A stretch of 52,466 bases of DNA from the NCBI GenBank assembly GCA_938092015.1, contig CALKOT010000103.1, positions 1 to 52,466 of the forward strand, read 5' to 3'. Every line of letters starts with the position of its first letter. The first letter of the stretch is position 1. Origin of the DNA: an uncultured Paracoccaceae bacterium. GTDB lineage: Bacteria; Pseudomonadota; Alphaproteobacteria; Rhodobacterales; Rhodobacteraceae. A program made the translations under genes and the position numbers. This document shows, one piece after another, positions 45,124 to 52,466 of this stretch. The notes under the pieces are model-generated. The model made no database searches and was not told the DNA's origin. It worked only from the letters and a program-made list of their open reading frames with translations.

Positions 45124-46095
45124 ATGCGCCATTGCTTACTACTCGCCTTAATCTGTTTCGCCGGCACTGTGATGGCAGAGGAACCTGCGCGCGCCTGGAT
45201 ATCTGAATGGACGAACACTGACTTTTCGAAAAGCTCAATAGAGTTCAGTGAAATCTTTTCAGGTGGTCCGCCAAAAGACGGCATCCCGGCCATCAGTAGC
45301 CCGCAGATGCTTTCGGTCGCCAATGAAACATCCTTTGACGCTGCAGAGCCGGTCGTTGTTGTTGAAATAGACGGGCAGAAACCCCGGGCTTATCCCATCC
45401 GCTACCTCACCTAGCATGAGATTGTGAACGACCGGATTGGTGACGTTCCAGTCGCGGTCACGTTTTGCCCATTATGCAATTCTTCCATTACGTTTGATGC
45501 GCGTGTGGCGGGGCAAGAACTTGAGTTTGGCGTCTCAGGCAAGCTACGGTTCTCCGATATGGTGATGTATGATCGAAATACAGAAAACTGGTGGCAGCAG
45601 TTTCCGGGCGAGGCCATTATAGGTGAATTGCAAGGAACCAAACTGACTGTTTTGCTCAGCTGGATGGAGAACTGGGAAAGCTATGCAACCCAACACCCTG
45701 ATGGCCTAGTAATGGCGCAGCCCGTCGGACATAGCCGCGATTATGGCCGCAACCCCTATACCAAATATGACCGGTCGCAGACGCCGTTCCTTTATCGCGG
45801 TGATCCGCCGCCGCATGGGTTGCGATCTCTGTCGCGCGGCGTTGCGATTGGCGACAAGGCATGGCCGCTGCAACGACTAGCTGTTGCAGGTGAGCTGATC
45901 GAAGACAGTGTGCGCCTGACATGGCGGGCAGGGCAGGCGAGCGCCCTAGGCGCATCCGAGATCGCCAAAGGCCGCGATGTCGGGAATGTCCGGACTTATG
46001 ATGCGACGACGGGCGATGCGATCCCGCATGATGTGGCGTTCGCGTTTGCTTTTCACGCATTCCGTCCAACCGGAACGTGGATGTTGGGTGAGTGA
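45124..46095 (+). pseudogene. DUF3179 domain protein, interrupted by an in-frame TAG
   Basis: The frame begins at ATG 45124 with a good ribosome site (CGGGAGGCC) and an 18-residue signal peptide ending VMAEE. It stops at TAG 45412-45414 (codon 97), then continues in the same frame through HEIVNDRIGDVPVAVTFCPLCNSSITFD to 46095, about 323 codons. The DUF3179 hallmark CPLCNS (a pair of Cys) and later QPFL/DPPPHG-type segments remain intact. In the family the sequence is YLIWHEIVND, so the stop replaces a tryptophan (TGG to TAG, one transition). Only a 96-residue fragment is expected. The function of DUF3179 is not established. Confidence 0.85.
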
Positions 46096-46325
46096 GCCAT
46101 TGCTTGGAAATTCCATGGCAATTCAGTCATTCGCAGCAGTCTTGCTGTTGGCCTTGAGCCCCGGTCTTTGGGTCATTTCCGCTGAACATGATCCCACATG
46201 AAACCCAGAGCAGTGGGTCAGCAGAACTAATCACAGCTGAGCCCCCCGCGTAACCCGCCAGCCAGAATTGAAATCCCAGACCACCTGCCGCAGTCTCTGC
46301 CACGAACAAAACGCCGGAGGCCCCC
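46096..46325. other. Spacer between the broken DUF3179 gene and the alcohol dehydrogenase
   Basis: About 230 nt. A 28-codon frame from ATG 46115 to 46201 has a signal-peptide-like sequence (FAAVLLLALSPGLWVISA) and ends EHDPT. It could be a tiny exported peptide or the remnant of a gene start, and I would not annotate it as a CDS. The rest contains the promoter of the dehydrogenase, with no hairpin or operator I can defend. Confidence 0.35.
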
Positions 46326-47477
46326 ATGCACGCATTCACATTCCAAACCACCCGTTCCGTCATCGCTGAGGTCGGCGCCACGTCTAAGGTTGGTGAGATT
46401 ATGGGCCGCCGGTTCTGCAAGAAAGTCGCCTTCATCACCGACAAAGTGATCCTGGAATACGGCCTCGCCGACGCCGCGCTGGCCGGGTTGAAAGCAGAAG
46501 GTATCGATGTCTGGATCTTTGACGACGTTGTCGCTGATCCACCCGAAACCATGATCCTAAAGGCGACCGAAGATGCCCGCGCCGCAGGCGTCGATGGTGT
46601 GGTGTCAGTTGGCGGAGGGTCCTCTCTCGACACCGCGAAACTCATCGCGATGCTGCTGAATACCGACCAGCCAATATCGGAGATGTATGGCGTTGGCCTC
46701 GTCACCGGCGACCGGCTGCCATTGGTTCTCTGCCCAACGACGGCAGGCACAGGTTCCGAAGTCACGCCCATCTCGATCGTCACCACGGGTACCAATGAGA
46801 AAAAGGGCGTCGTGGCGCCGCAACTCCTCCCCGACTGGGCGATCCTGGATGCCGAACTTACGGTTGGCCTGCCAGCCGCTGTCACGGCCGCCACAGGCAT
46901 CGACGCGATGGTCCACGCGATTGAGGCATTCACCTCAAAGATCAAGAAGAACGCCGTATCAGACTGTTTGGCAAAAGAGGCGCTGCGCCTTCTCGGCGGC
47001 GCGATCCACACCGCCTGCCGCACGCCTGATGACCGGGCCGCGCGCAGCGACATGCTTCTTGGTTCCATGCTCGCCGGTATGGCGTTCGCCAACGCGCCGG
47101 TCGCCGCCGTCCATGCACTTGCGTACCCGTTAGGTGGCCACTTCCACGTCCCGCACGGCCTGTCGAACGCGATGGTTCTGCCGTATGTGATGGAGTTTAA
47201 CGCGCCCGAGGCTGAGGGCCTCTACGCCGAAATCGCACCTATCATCTTCCCCGACCTTAAAGGCGACGCTGCTGCACTGACCACCGCTATGATCGACAAA
47301 TTCAAAGGGCTTGGTGGGGAGCTTGGCATGCAAACGCGCCTTACTGAGGTCGGCGTCAATCACAACCATCTGCCGATGTTGGCCGAGGATGCAATGAAAC
47401 AGACGCGCCTTCTGGTGAACAACCCGCGCGAGATGACGCAGGAAGCCGCGCACATGATCTACGAAAAGGCCTTGTAA
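46326..47477 (+). CDS. Iron-containing (group III) alcohol dehydrogenase
   Basis: A 383-residue NAD(P)-dependent dehydrogenase. The iron ligands are Asp193 and His197 in GIDAMVHAIEAF, His263 in AAVHALAYPLGG and His277 in FHVPHGLSNA. The nucleotide-binding motif VSVGGGSSLDTAKL starts near residue 94, and CPTTAGTGSEVTPISI is the second family signature. Length is standard. Such enzymes act on primary alcohols, aldehydes or hydroxy acids, and the substrate cannot be chosen. It is followed by queA after 50 nt. Confidence 0.94.
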   Translation: MHAFTFQTTRSVIAEVGATSKVGEIMGRRFCKKVAFITDKVILEYGLADAALAGLKAEGIDVWIFDDVVADPPETMILKATEDARAAGVDGVVSVGGGSSLDTAKLIAMLLNTDQPISEMYGVGLVTGDRLPLVLCPTTAGTGSEVTPISIVTTGTNEKKGVVAPQLLPDWAILDAELTVGLPAAVTAATGIDAMVHAIEAFTSKIKKNAVSDCLAKEALRLLGGAIHTACRTPDDRAARSDMLLGSMLAGMAFANAPVAAVHALAYPLGGHFHVPHGLSNAMVLPYVMEFNAPEAEGLYAEIAPIIFPDLKGDAAALTTAMIDKFKGLGGELGMQTRLTEVGVNHNHLPMLAEDAMKQTRLLVNNPREMTQEAAHMIYEKAL

Positions 47478-47527
47478 GGCGCGCGGCGCGGCTCTAATGC
47501 GGCGCGTCTCAACCAAGGACCCCGCTC

Positions 47528-48580
47528 ATGCGCGTCGATGATTTCGATTTTGATCTGCCGGAAGACCTGATCGCTCTGCGTCCTGCGCGCCCGCGCCGGT
47601 CGTCGCGTTTATTGGTGGCTGATGGTGATACTCAGCGCATCAGCGTGTTTGAGCGACTGGCGGACGAGCTGCGTGAAGGCGATCTTCTGGTCTTCAACGA
47701 CACCAAAGTGATCCCCGCGCGCCTTGTCGGTCTGCGCCGCCGTGAAACCGGCGGAGAGGGTGGCGAAGTAAAGATGGAGGCGACGCTGATGAAGCGTCTG
47801 GCCCCTGACACATGGCGCACCCTCGCCAAGCCCGGCAAACGTTTGAAGCCCGGCGATCAGGCCGTGTTCGGCAATCTGACAGGCGAGATCATTGCAAAGG
47901 GAGAGGCAGGGCAGGTCGACATCCGTTTCGATTGCTCAGACGCCAATCTCGATGCGGCTATCGCAATCGCGGGCGTTCCTCCTTTGCCGCCGTACATCGC
48001 AGCGCGGCGCGGTGCGGATGTCGAAGATGAGGCCGACTACCAAACGATTTTTGCCGAGAATTCTGGCGCCGTCGCTGCGCCAACAGCTTCATTGCATTTC
48101 GACGACGACGTGATGACCAGCCTTGCAATCAAGGGCGTAAACACAACCCGCCTGACCCTGCATGTCGGGGCAGGGACTTTCCTGCCAGTCAAGACCGACG
48201 ATACTGATGATCACATCATGCATTCCGAATGGGGCGAAGTGCGGGAAGAGACCTGCGAAGCAATTGCAGCCGCCCGAAGGGCCGGGGGTAGGGTGATCGC
48301 TGCAGGCACGACCTCGTTGCGATTATTAGAAACAGCAGCGACCAGTCGTGAAGTTCTGCCTTGGCGGGGCGACACTGATATTTTCATCACCCCCGGTTAT
48401 CAGTTTCAAGCAGTCGACGGAATGATCACGAATTTCCACCTGCCCCGTTCTACATTGATGATGTTGGTCAGCGCTTTTGCAGGCACAGACCGCATTCGCG
48501 CGCTCTACGCTTGTGCTATTGAAAACCAAATGCGGTTTTATTCTTACGGTGACGCCTCACTTCTTTGGCGTGCCGGGTAG
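47528..48580 (+). CDS. queA: S-adenosylmethionine:tRNA ribosyltransferase-isomerase
   Basis: A 350-residue enzyme transferring the ribosyl part of SAM to 7-aminomethyl-7-deazaguanine in tRNA, forming epoxyqueuosine. The start MRVDDFDFDLPEDLIALRPA, the middle LTLHVGAGTFLPVKTDD and the late YQFQAVDGMITNFHLPRSTLMMLVSAF are all strong family blocks. Length matches. No other queuosine gene is in the window. It is 50 nt downstream of the alcohol dehydrogenase, so co-transcription is possible. Confidence 0.97.
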   Translation: MRVDDFDFDLPEDLIALRPARPRRSSRLLVADGDTQRISVFERLADELREGDLLVFNDTKVIPARLVGLRRRETGGEGGEVKMEATLMKRLAPDTWRTLAKPGKRLKPGDQAVFGNLTGEIIAKGEAGQVDIRFDCSDANLDAAIAIAGVPPLPPYIAARRGADVEDEADYQTIFAENSGAVAAPTASLHFDDDVMTSLAIKGVNTTRLTLHVGAGTFLPVKTDDTDDHIMHSEWGEVREETCEAIAAARRAGGRVIAAGTTSLRLLETAATSREVLPWRGDTDIFITPGYQFQAVDGMITNFHLPRSTLMMLVSAFAGTDRIRALYACAIENQMRFYSYGDASLLWRAG

Positions 48581-48681
48581 TTTACCGACTTCCGCAGGTC
48601 GCGGATAAGCCGACCGCCTCGCCAAACCTATGGCACTCACGATGAAACACTGGGTGAAAACCCACGGCTTGGAGACTGGCC

Positions 48682-49965
48682 ATGCTCGCAGTTCTACGCA
48701 GTTCCTGGGCGCTTCTTTTGGGCATCCTGCTATTGATGATCGGCAACGGTCTGCAGGGCACGCTGTTAGGTGTGCGCGGAAACATCGAAGGCTTTGATCC
48801 CGCGTTATTGTCCTACGTCATCTCAGCCTATTTCATCGGCTTCCTCGGCGGGTCAAAAATGGCGCCAGGCCTGATCCGCCGCGTCGGCCATGTCCGCGTC
48901 TTCGCTGCGATGGCGTCGATGATCTCAGCCGCATTCATTCTATATGCCGCCGCCCCAAACCTAATCGCCTGGGCCTTCCTCCGCCTCATGGTCGGCTTTT
49001 GTTTTTCTTGCGTCTACGTCGTCGCTGAAAGCTGGCTCAATGACGCTTCGGACAACGAACATCGCGGCCAGGCGTTGTCCCTCTACGTTATCGTTCAAAT
49101 GCTGGGCATAGTTACAGCGCAAGGTATTCTCAGTCTCGGCGATCCAGCAGGGTATGGATTGTTTGTGCTAATCTCTGTTCTTGTCTCGATATCCTTCGCG
49201 CCGATCCTTCTGTCCGTCTCACCAGCACCGGTCTATCAGGCCACCAAGGGGATGACGCTGAGAGAACTGTTTAACGTCTCACCCCTGGGCTTTGTTGGAA
49301 GCTTCGCCATTGGCGCCGCGTTCTCTGCCCTTTTTGGCATGTCGTCGGTTTACGGCACTGAAGTCGGCTTCACCCTCGACCAAATCGCGATCTTCGTCGC
49401 TTCGATCTATGTCGGCGGCATGATTTTGCAGTACCCGATTGGCTGGATGTCAGACCGCATGGATCGACGCCTGCTGATCGTCGGCGTCACTGCAACAGCC
49501 TGCGCCGCCTGCCTTGGCGCCATAGCTGTCGGCGACTCGTTCTATATAGGGCTGGGGATGGCCTTCCTGATCGGCGGCATGGTTAACCCGCTCTATTCAC
49601 TTTTGATTGCGCACGCTAACGACTATCTTGATCACGAAGACATGGCCGCCGCCGCCGCAGGCCTTGTTTTCGTCGGTGGCGTCGGCGCAATCGGTGGTCC
49701 GGTCATCGTCGGGCAGATGATGTCCATACTAGGCGCATGGGCGTTCTACCTTTATGTATTGATCACAATGGGCAGCGTAAGCCTCTACGGCATATGGCGT
49801 ATGACCCGTCGCGCCGCGACGCCAGTTGATGAAACCGCGTCTTATGCCGCCGTCTCACCCCGGTCTTCTTATGTCGTCGTGGACATGGCGCAGGAATACG
49901 CTGTCGAACAGATCGTGGCCGAAGAAGAGATGGCGCCAGAGCAAGGCGAAATCGGCACTTTGTGA
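48682..49965 (+). CDS. MFS transporter
   Basis: A 427-residue inner-membrane transporter with 12 predicted helices. The second loop carries the motif-A-like segment GGSKMAPGLIRRVGHVRVFA after helix 2. It resembles the YcaD/DUF-type MFS proteins common in Rhodobacterales. A cytoplasmic acidic tail with VVVDMAQEYAVEQIVAEEEM ends the chain. ATG 48682 begins directly at the first helix (LAVLRSSWALLLGILLLMIG). Substrate cannot be predicted. Confidence 0.92.
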   Translation: MLAVLRSSWALLLGILLLMIGNGLQGTLLGVRGNIEGFDPALLSYVISAYFIGFLGGSKMAPGLIRRVGHVRVFAAMASMISAAFILYAAAPNLIAWAFLRLMVGFCFSCVYVVAESWLNDASDNEHRGQALSLYVIVQMLGIVTAQGILSLGDPAGYGLFVLISVLVSISFAPILLSVSPAPVYQATKGMTLRELFNVSPLGFVGSFAIGAAFSALFGMSSVYGTEVGFTLDQIAIFVASIYVGGMILQYPIGWMSDRMDRRLLIVGVTATACAACLGAIAVGDSFYIGLGMAFLIGGMVNPLYSLLIAHANDYLDHEDMAAAAAGLVFVGGVGAIGGPVIVGQMMSILGAWAFYLYVLITMGSVSLYGIWRMTRRAATPVDETASYAAVSPRSSYVVVDMAQEYAVEQIVAEEEMAPEQGEIGTL

Positions 49966-50086
49966 CAAAGACTTGACTTTCTTTTCGCCCAATTATGCCA
50001 TGAGATTAGTGGACCGAAGAGTTCGCAGGCGCAGTTGGGTGCGCCACAACCATTGAGGCGCGATATGCGCAGGTGCGGAGCAAGTT

Positions 50087-50641
50087 ATGTGGGCTAAACC
50101 CGAAGACGTTCTGTCTTTCTGGCTCGACGAAGTGGGTCCAGCAGGCTGGTACATTCAAAGCGATGAACTGGATGAAAAGATCCAGTCCCGTTTCATGGAA
50201 ATCTGGAAAGCGGCCAGCGAAGGCAAACTGGATCAATGGATGTTGCGACCCGATCAGTCGCTCGCCCTGCTGATCCTGCTCGATCAGTTTCCAAGAAACA
50301 TGTTCCGGGGCGCAGACACCGCCTTCAGCACCGATAAAAAGGCGCTGGCAGTCGCGAAGAAAGCGATCTGCGACGGACATGACCTGAAGGTTGATGAACC
50401 GCAGCGGCAATTTTTCTACCTGCCTCTGATGCACTCCGAATGCATCACCGACCAGGACCGCTGTGTACGTCTGATCATGACGCGGATGCCAAAGAATGGT
50501 GAGCAGAACCTGCCCTTTGCGAAAGAGCATCGCGATGTGATCCGCAAATTTGGTCGCTTCCCGTATCGGAACGAAGCGCTTGGCCGACGGACGACTGCGA
50601 CCGAACAGGCCTATCTGCAGGAACACGGCTACGCTGCCTAA
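50087..50641 (+). CDS. DUF924 family protein
   Basis: A 184-residue soluble all-helical protein with a TPR-like fold. The family features are PEDVLSFWLDEVGPAGWY near the start, SLALLILLDQFPRNMFRG with the strongly conserved DQFPRN, and FYLPLMHSE followed by RFPYRNEALGR near the end. Biochemical function is unknown. It stands between the MFS transporter and lpdA, 121 and 120 nt away, with an AGCAAGTT region rather than a strong ribosome site in front. The ATG at 50087 agrees with family length. Confidence 0.92.
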   Translation: MWAKPEDVLSFWLDEVGPAGWYIQSDELDEKIQSRFMEIWKAASEGKLDQWMLRPDQSLALLILLDQFPRNMFRGADTAFSTDKKALAVAKKAICDGHDLKVDEPQRQFFYLPLMHSECITDQDRCVRLIMTRMPKNGEQNLPFAKEHRDVIRKFGRFPYRNEALGRRTTATEQAYLQEHGYAA

Positions 50642-50761
50642 AGCGACGGCCTGACCATCGATCAGTAGCTGAGGCGGTGGCGCCTCAGCCAGAGATCTTC
50701 TATCATTTGTTCCAACGCCGCTGATTGCGGCGCTCAGGCTCAGAATGTGGAAGGCCCCCTC

Positions 50762-52150
50762 ATGGCAAATTTCGATATCATCGTGATCGGCGCAGGACCT
50801 GGCGGTTATGTCGCCGCGATCCGGGCCGCGCAGCTGGGCCTCGAAGTCGTCTGTGTCGAACGCGAGCACCTCGGCGGCATTTGCCTCAACTGGGGCTGCA
50901 TCCCCACCAAAGCGATGCTGAGATCATCCGAAGTCTTCCACCTCATGCACCGCGCCAAGGAATTCGGCCTGTCCGCCGACAATGTGAACTATGACCTCGA
51001 CGCCGTCGTCGCCCGGTCGCGCGGCGTGGCCAAACAGCTATCCGGCGGCATCGGACATCTGTTCAAGAAGAACAAAGTCACCACTATCATGGGCGAGGCG
51101 ACGATCACCGCGCCCGGCAAGGTCACTGTCACCACCGCCAAGGGGACCGAAGACCTCACCGCCAAAAACATCATCCTCGCCACCGGCGCCCGCGCCCGCG
51201 ATTTGCCGGGGCTTGAGGCGGATGGAGACCTGGTCTGGACCTACAAGCACGCCCTCCAGCCGCCGCGCATGCCGAAAAAACTGCTCGTCATCGGCTCCGG
51301 CGCCATCGGCATCGAATTCGCCAGCTTCTACAACACCCTCGGCGCCGACACGACGGTGGTGGAGGTGATGGATAGAGTTCTGCCCGTCGAAGATGAGGAA
51401 ATCTCGGCCCACGCCAAGAAGCAGTTCGTCAAGCAGGGTATGAAGATCATGGAAAAAGCCATGGTCAAACAGCTCGACCGGGGCAGGGGTAAGGTCACCG
51501 CCCACATTGAGGCCGACGGCAAGTCCGAAAAGCATGAGTTCGACACCGTCATCTCAGCCGTCGGCATCGTCGGGAATGTGGAGGGGCTGGGGCTGGAGGC
51601 GCTTGGCGTCGAAATCGACCGCACACACGTCGTCACCGACAAATACTGCCAGACCAAAATCCCCGGCCTCTACGCCATCGGCGACATCGCCGGCGCGCCG
51701 TGGCTGGCGCACAAGGCCAGTCATGAGGGCGCCATGGTCGCCGAAAAGATCGCCGGCCAGAACCCCCACGCCGTTGACCCGAACAGCATCGCGGGCTGCA
51801 CCTACTGCCACCCCCAGGTCGCCTCGGTCGGCTATACCGAGGCGCAGGCGAAAGAAGCAGGGCACGACATCAAAGTCGGCCGCTTCCCCTTCATCGGCAA
51901 CGGCAAGGCAATTGCGTTGGGGGAGGCGGAAGGCATGGTCAAAACCATCTTTGATGCGAAGACCGGAGAGTTGCTGGGCGCCCACATGGTCGGCGCCGAG
52001 GTGACCGAGCTGATCCAGGGCTATGTCGTCGGGCGGCAGTTGGAGACGACCGAGGAAGACCTGATGCAAACCGTCTTCCCGCACCCGACGCTGTCAGAGA
52101 TGATGCATGAATCGGTGCTGGATGCTTATGGGCGGGCGATACACTTCTAA
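50762..52150 (+). CDS. lpdA: Dihydrolipoyl dehydrogenase
   Basis: A 462-residue flavoprotein, the E3 of pyruvate or 2-oxoglutarate dehydrogenase or of glycine cleavage, which reoxidises dihydrolipoamide with NAD+. FAD motif DIIVIGAGPGGYVAAIRAAQLGLEV; redox-active Cys41 and Cys46 in GGICLNWGCIPTK; NAD motif LLVIGSGAIGIEFASFY; C-terminal active-site HPTLSEMMHES. No E1/E2 genes are nearby. The ATG at 50762 (MANFDIIV) is preferred to 50747. Base composition is visibly more GC-rich than neighbouring genes, with strong third-position C and G. Confidence 0.97.
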   Translation: MANFDIIVIGAGPGGYVAAIRAAQLGLEVVCVEREHLGGICLNWGCIPTKAMLRSSEVFHLMHRAKEFGLSADNVNYDLDAVVARSRGVAKQLSGGIGHLFKKNKVTTIMGEATITAPGKVTVTTAKGTEDLTAKNIILATGARARDLPGLEADGDLVWTYKHALQPPRMPKKLLVIGSGAIGIEFASFYNTLGADTTVVEVMDRVLPVEDEEISAHAKKQFVKQGMKIMEKAMVKQLDRGRGKVTAHIEADGKSEKHEFDTVISAVGIVGNVEGLGLEALGVEIDRTHVVTDKYCQTKIPGLYAIGDIAGAPWLAHKASHEGAMVAEKIAGQNPHAVDPNSIAGCTYCHPQVASVGYTEAQAKEAGHDIKVGRFPFIGNGKAIALGEAEGMVKTIFDAKTGELLGAHMVGAEVTELIQGYVVGRQLETTEEDLMQTVFPHPTLSEMMHESVLDAYGRAIHF

Positions 52151-52182
52151 GAAGTCGCCGGCTAAACACCGGCCTCGCGCCC

Positions 52183-52327
52183 CTAAAACCCAAACAGCCC
52201 AAGCCGTTTCAGCGCAGCGGTCTTCTTTTCCATCCCGATCATCCAGTTTGTATGCACGACGCAGGCGTTGGCGACGCGTTCCTCAATCTCTTCCAGTGGA
52301 AATTTGAACTCACCGTCAAAGCCAAAC
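52183..52327 (-). pseudogene. C-terminal fragment of a glycosyltransferase-like gene cut by an IS
   Basis: A minus-strand frame ends at TAG 52185-52183 and encodes about 48 residues, FDGEFKFPLEEIEERVANACVVHTNWMIGMEKKTAALKRLGLF. The VHTNWMIGMEKK segment resembles the end of nucleotide-diphospho-sugar transferase (GT77-like) proteins. The frame then runs into the terminal repeat of an IS element at about 52328, so the gene is interrupted there and its 5' part must lie beyond the IS. Assignment to a specific family is tentative. Confidence 0.6.
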
Positions 52328-52466
52328 TGAAGTGGTCCCATCTTTTCGGACAGTTTTGTAGCGTTTTTAAGGTGTATCGGGTTTAGGTTTCATGCTGCTT
52401 TCTTGTCTTTCAAGCCCGCCCAATATGCGTCGTCCGGTGTTTGCCGATCAAGCGCGGAATGCGGGC
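52328..52466 (-). mobile_element. Partial IS3-family insertion sequence
   Basis: The right edge of the window enters an IS. A terminal repeat beginning TGAAGTGGTCCCATCTTTTC starts at 52328, in the form of IS3-group ends that begin with TG. It is followed about 60 nt later by the 3' end of a transposase on the minus strand. The other end and any target duplication lie outside the window. Confidence 0.75.
52390..52466 (-). CDS. Transposase (rve integrase core), C-terminal part
   Basis: The minus-strand frame enters from the right edge and ends at TGA 52392-52390. It encodes PHSALDRQTPDDAYWAG then LKDKKAA, the last part of the DDE integrase domain of IS3-type transposases, where R-PHSAL-x-x-x-TPxxAY follows the catalytic Glu. 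The rest of the gene lies outside the window. It is the only mobile-element gene seen and is directly responsible for the truncation next to it. Confidence 0.85.
   Translation of the reverse strand, partial: PHSALDRQTPDDAYWAGLKDKKAA

Noticed and set aside
6950-45414. Genetic-code reassignment of a stop codon
   Set aside because: The interrupted genes use TAA, TAG and TGA, and all three also end intact housekeeping genes here, so no single reassignment fits.
46127-47092. A 321-codon minus-strand open frame
   Set aside because: Fully antisense to the iron-containing alcohol dehydrogenase, whose metal ligands are intact on the plus strand.
48581-48681. Riboswitch upstream of the MFS transporter
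   Set aside because: No conserved core of cobalamin, SAM, TPP, FMN or glycine riboswitches could be matched in this 100-nt spacer.
52157-52173. Terminator after lpdA
   Set aside because: The stem is only five base pairs (GCCGG/CCGGC) and no T-tract follows.

Overview
This window is a mostly core-genome segment of an alphaproteobacterium, very probably a marine Rhodobacterales (roseobacter-type) chromosome. This is inferred from gene content and order: a Pcm-like protein with TolC, a PopZ-like protein and ValS; nagZ-scpA-scpB; a cysS-cimA pair; trmFO; Hint-domain and DCC-domain proteins; a two-copy-HRDC RecQ; and a GTTC-N7-GTTC LexA box before uvrA, the form used by alphaproteobacteria. GC looks moderate (mid-to-high 50s %). 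An IS at the right edge and several recently broken genes would fit an IS-rich genus such as Octadecabacter, but genus cannot be fixed from the sequence alone.

Layout. 1-199 is AT-rich and holds no gene I can support; a tRNA-Cys(GCA) follows on the minus strand. 401-6152 runs pcm-like, tolC, a PopZ-like gene, a clear terminator, then valS. 6150-11280 is a lower-confidence accessory stretch: an intergenic hairpin, copy A of a repeated element, a broken CPBP protease, a lipoprotein, a CoA-transferase, exonuclease III and a broken alpha/beta hydrolase. 11285-13844 (minus) has recQ and erpA. 13916-26402 (plus) is a long compact run: dgt, broken HTTM-DCC gene, argS, SPOR protein, nagZ, scpA, scpB, a small conserved-looking gene, cysS, cimA and an NDUFAF6-like gene, many with 1-11 nt overlaps. 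26405-28429 (minus) has a methyltransferase and trmFO. 28758-30365 has a broken Hint gene, repeat copy B and a small ORF. gyrA (minus) follows, then a thiolase plus dienoyl-CoA isomerase pair, an iron-binding protein, mazG, ssb, an unknown gene sharing a LexA-box region with uvrA, CBS protein, coaD, a periplasmic cyclophilin, DUF4406 and EamA genes, a broken DUF3179 gene, iron-type alcohol dehydrogenase, queA, an MFS transporter, DUF924 and lpdA. The window ends in a glycosyltransferase-like gene cut by an IS3-type element.

Functional themes are translation (tRNA-Cys, ValS, ArgS, CysS, TrmFO, QueA), DNA maintenance (RecQ, Xth, GyrA, SSB, UvrA, ScpAB, MazG, Dgt), fatty-acid or acyl-CoA metabolism, Fe-S and iron handling, and cell envelope.

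The least ordinary observations are: (1) five genes interrupted by in-frame nonsense codons or a frameshift while the rest of their reading frame stays intact; (2) a pair of ~77-nt intergenic elements, 24 kb apart, with identical internal spacing and an identical 14-bp palindrome; (3) an unknown 142-residue protein gene divergent from uvrA across a LexA box. I found no CRISPR array, riboswitch, rRNA or convincing novel multi-gene system.
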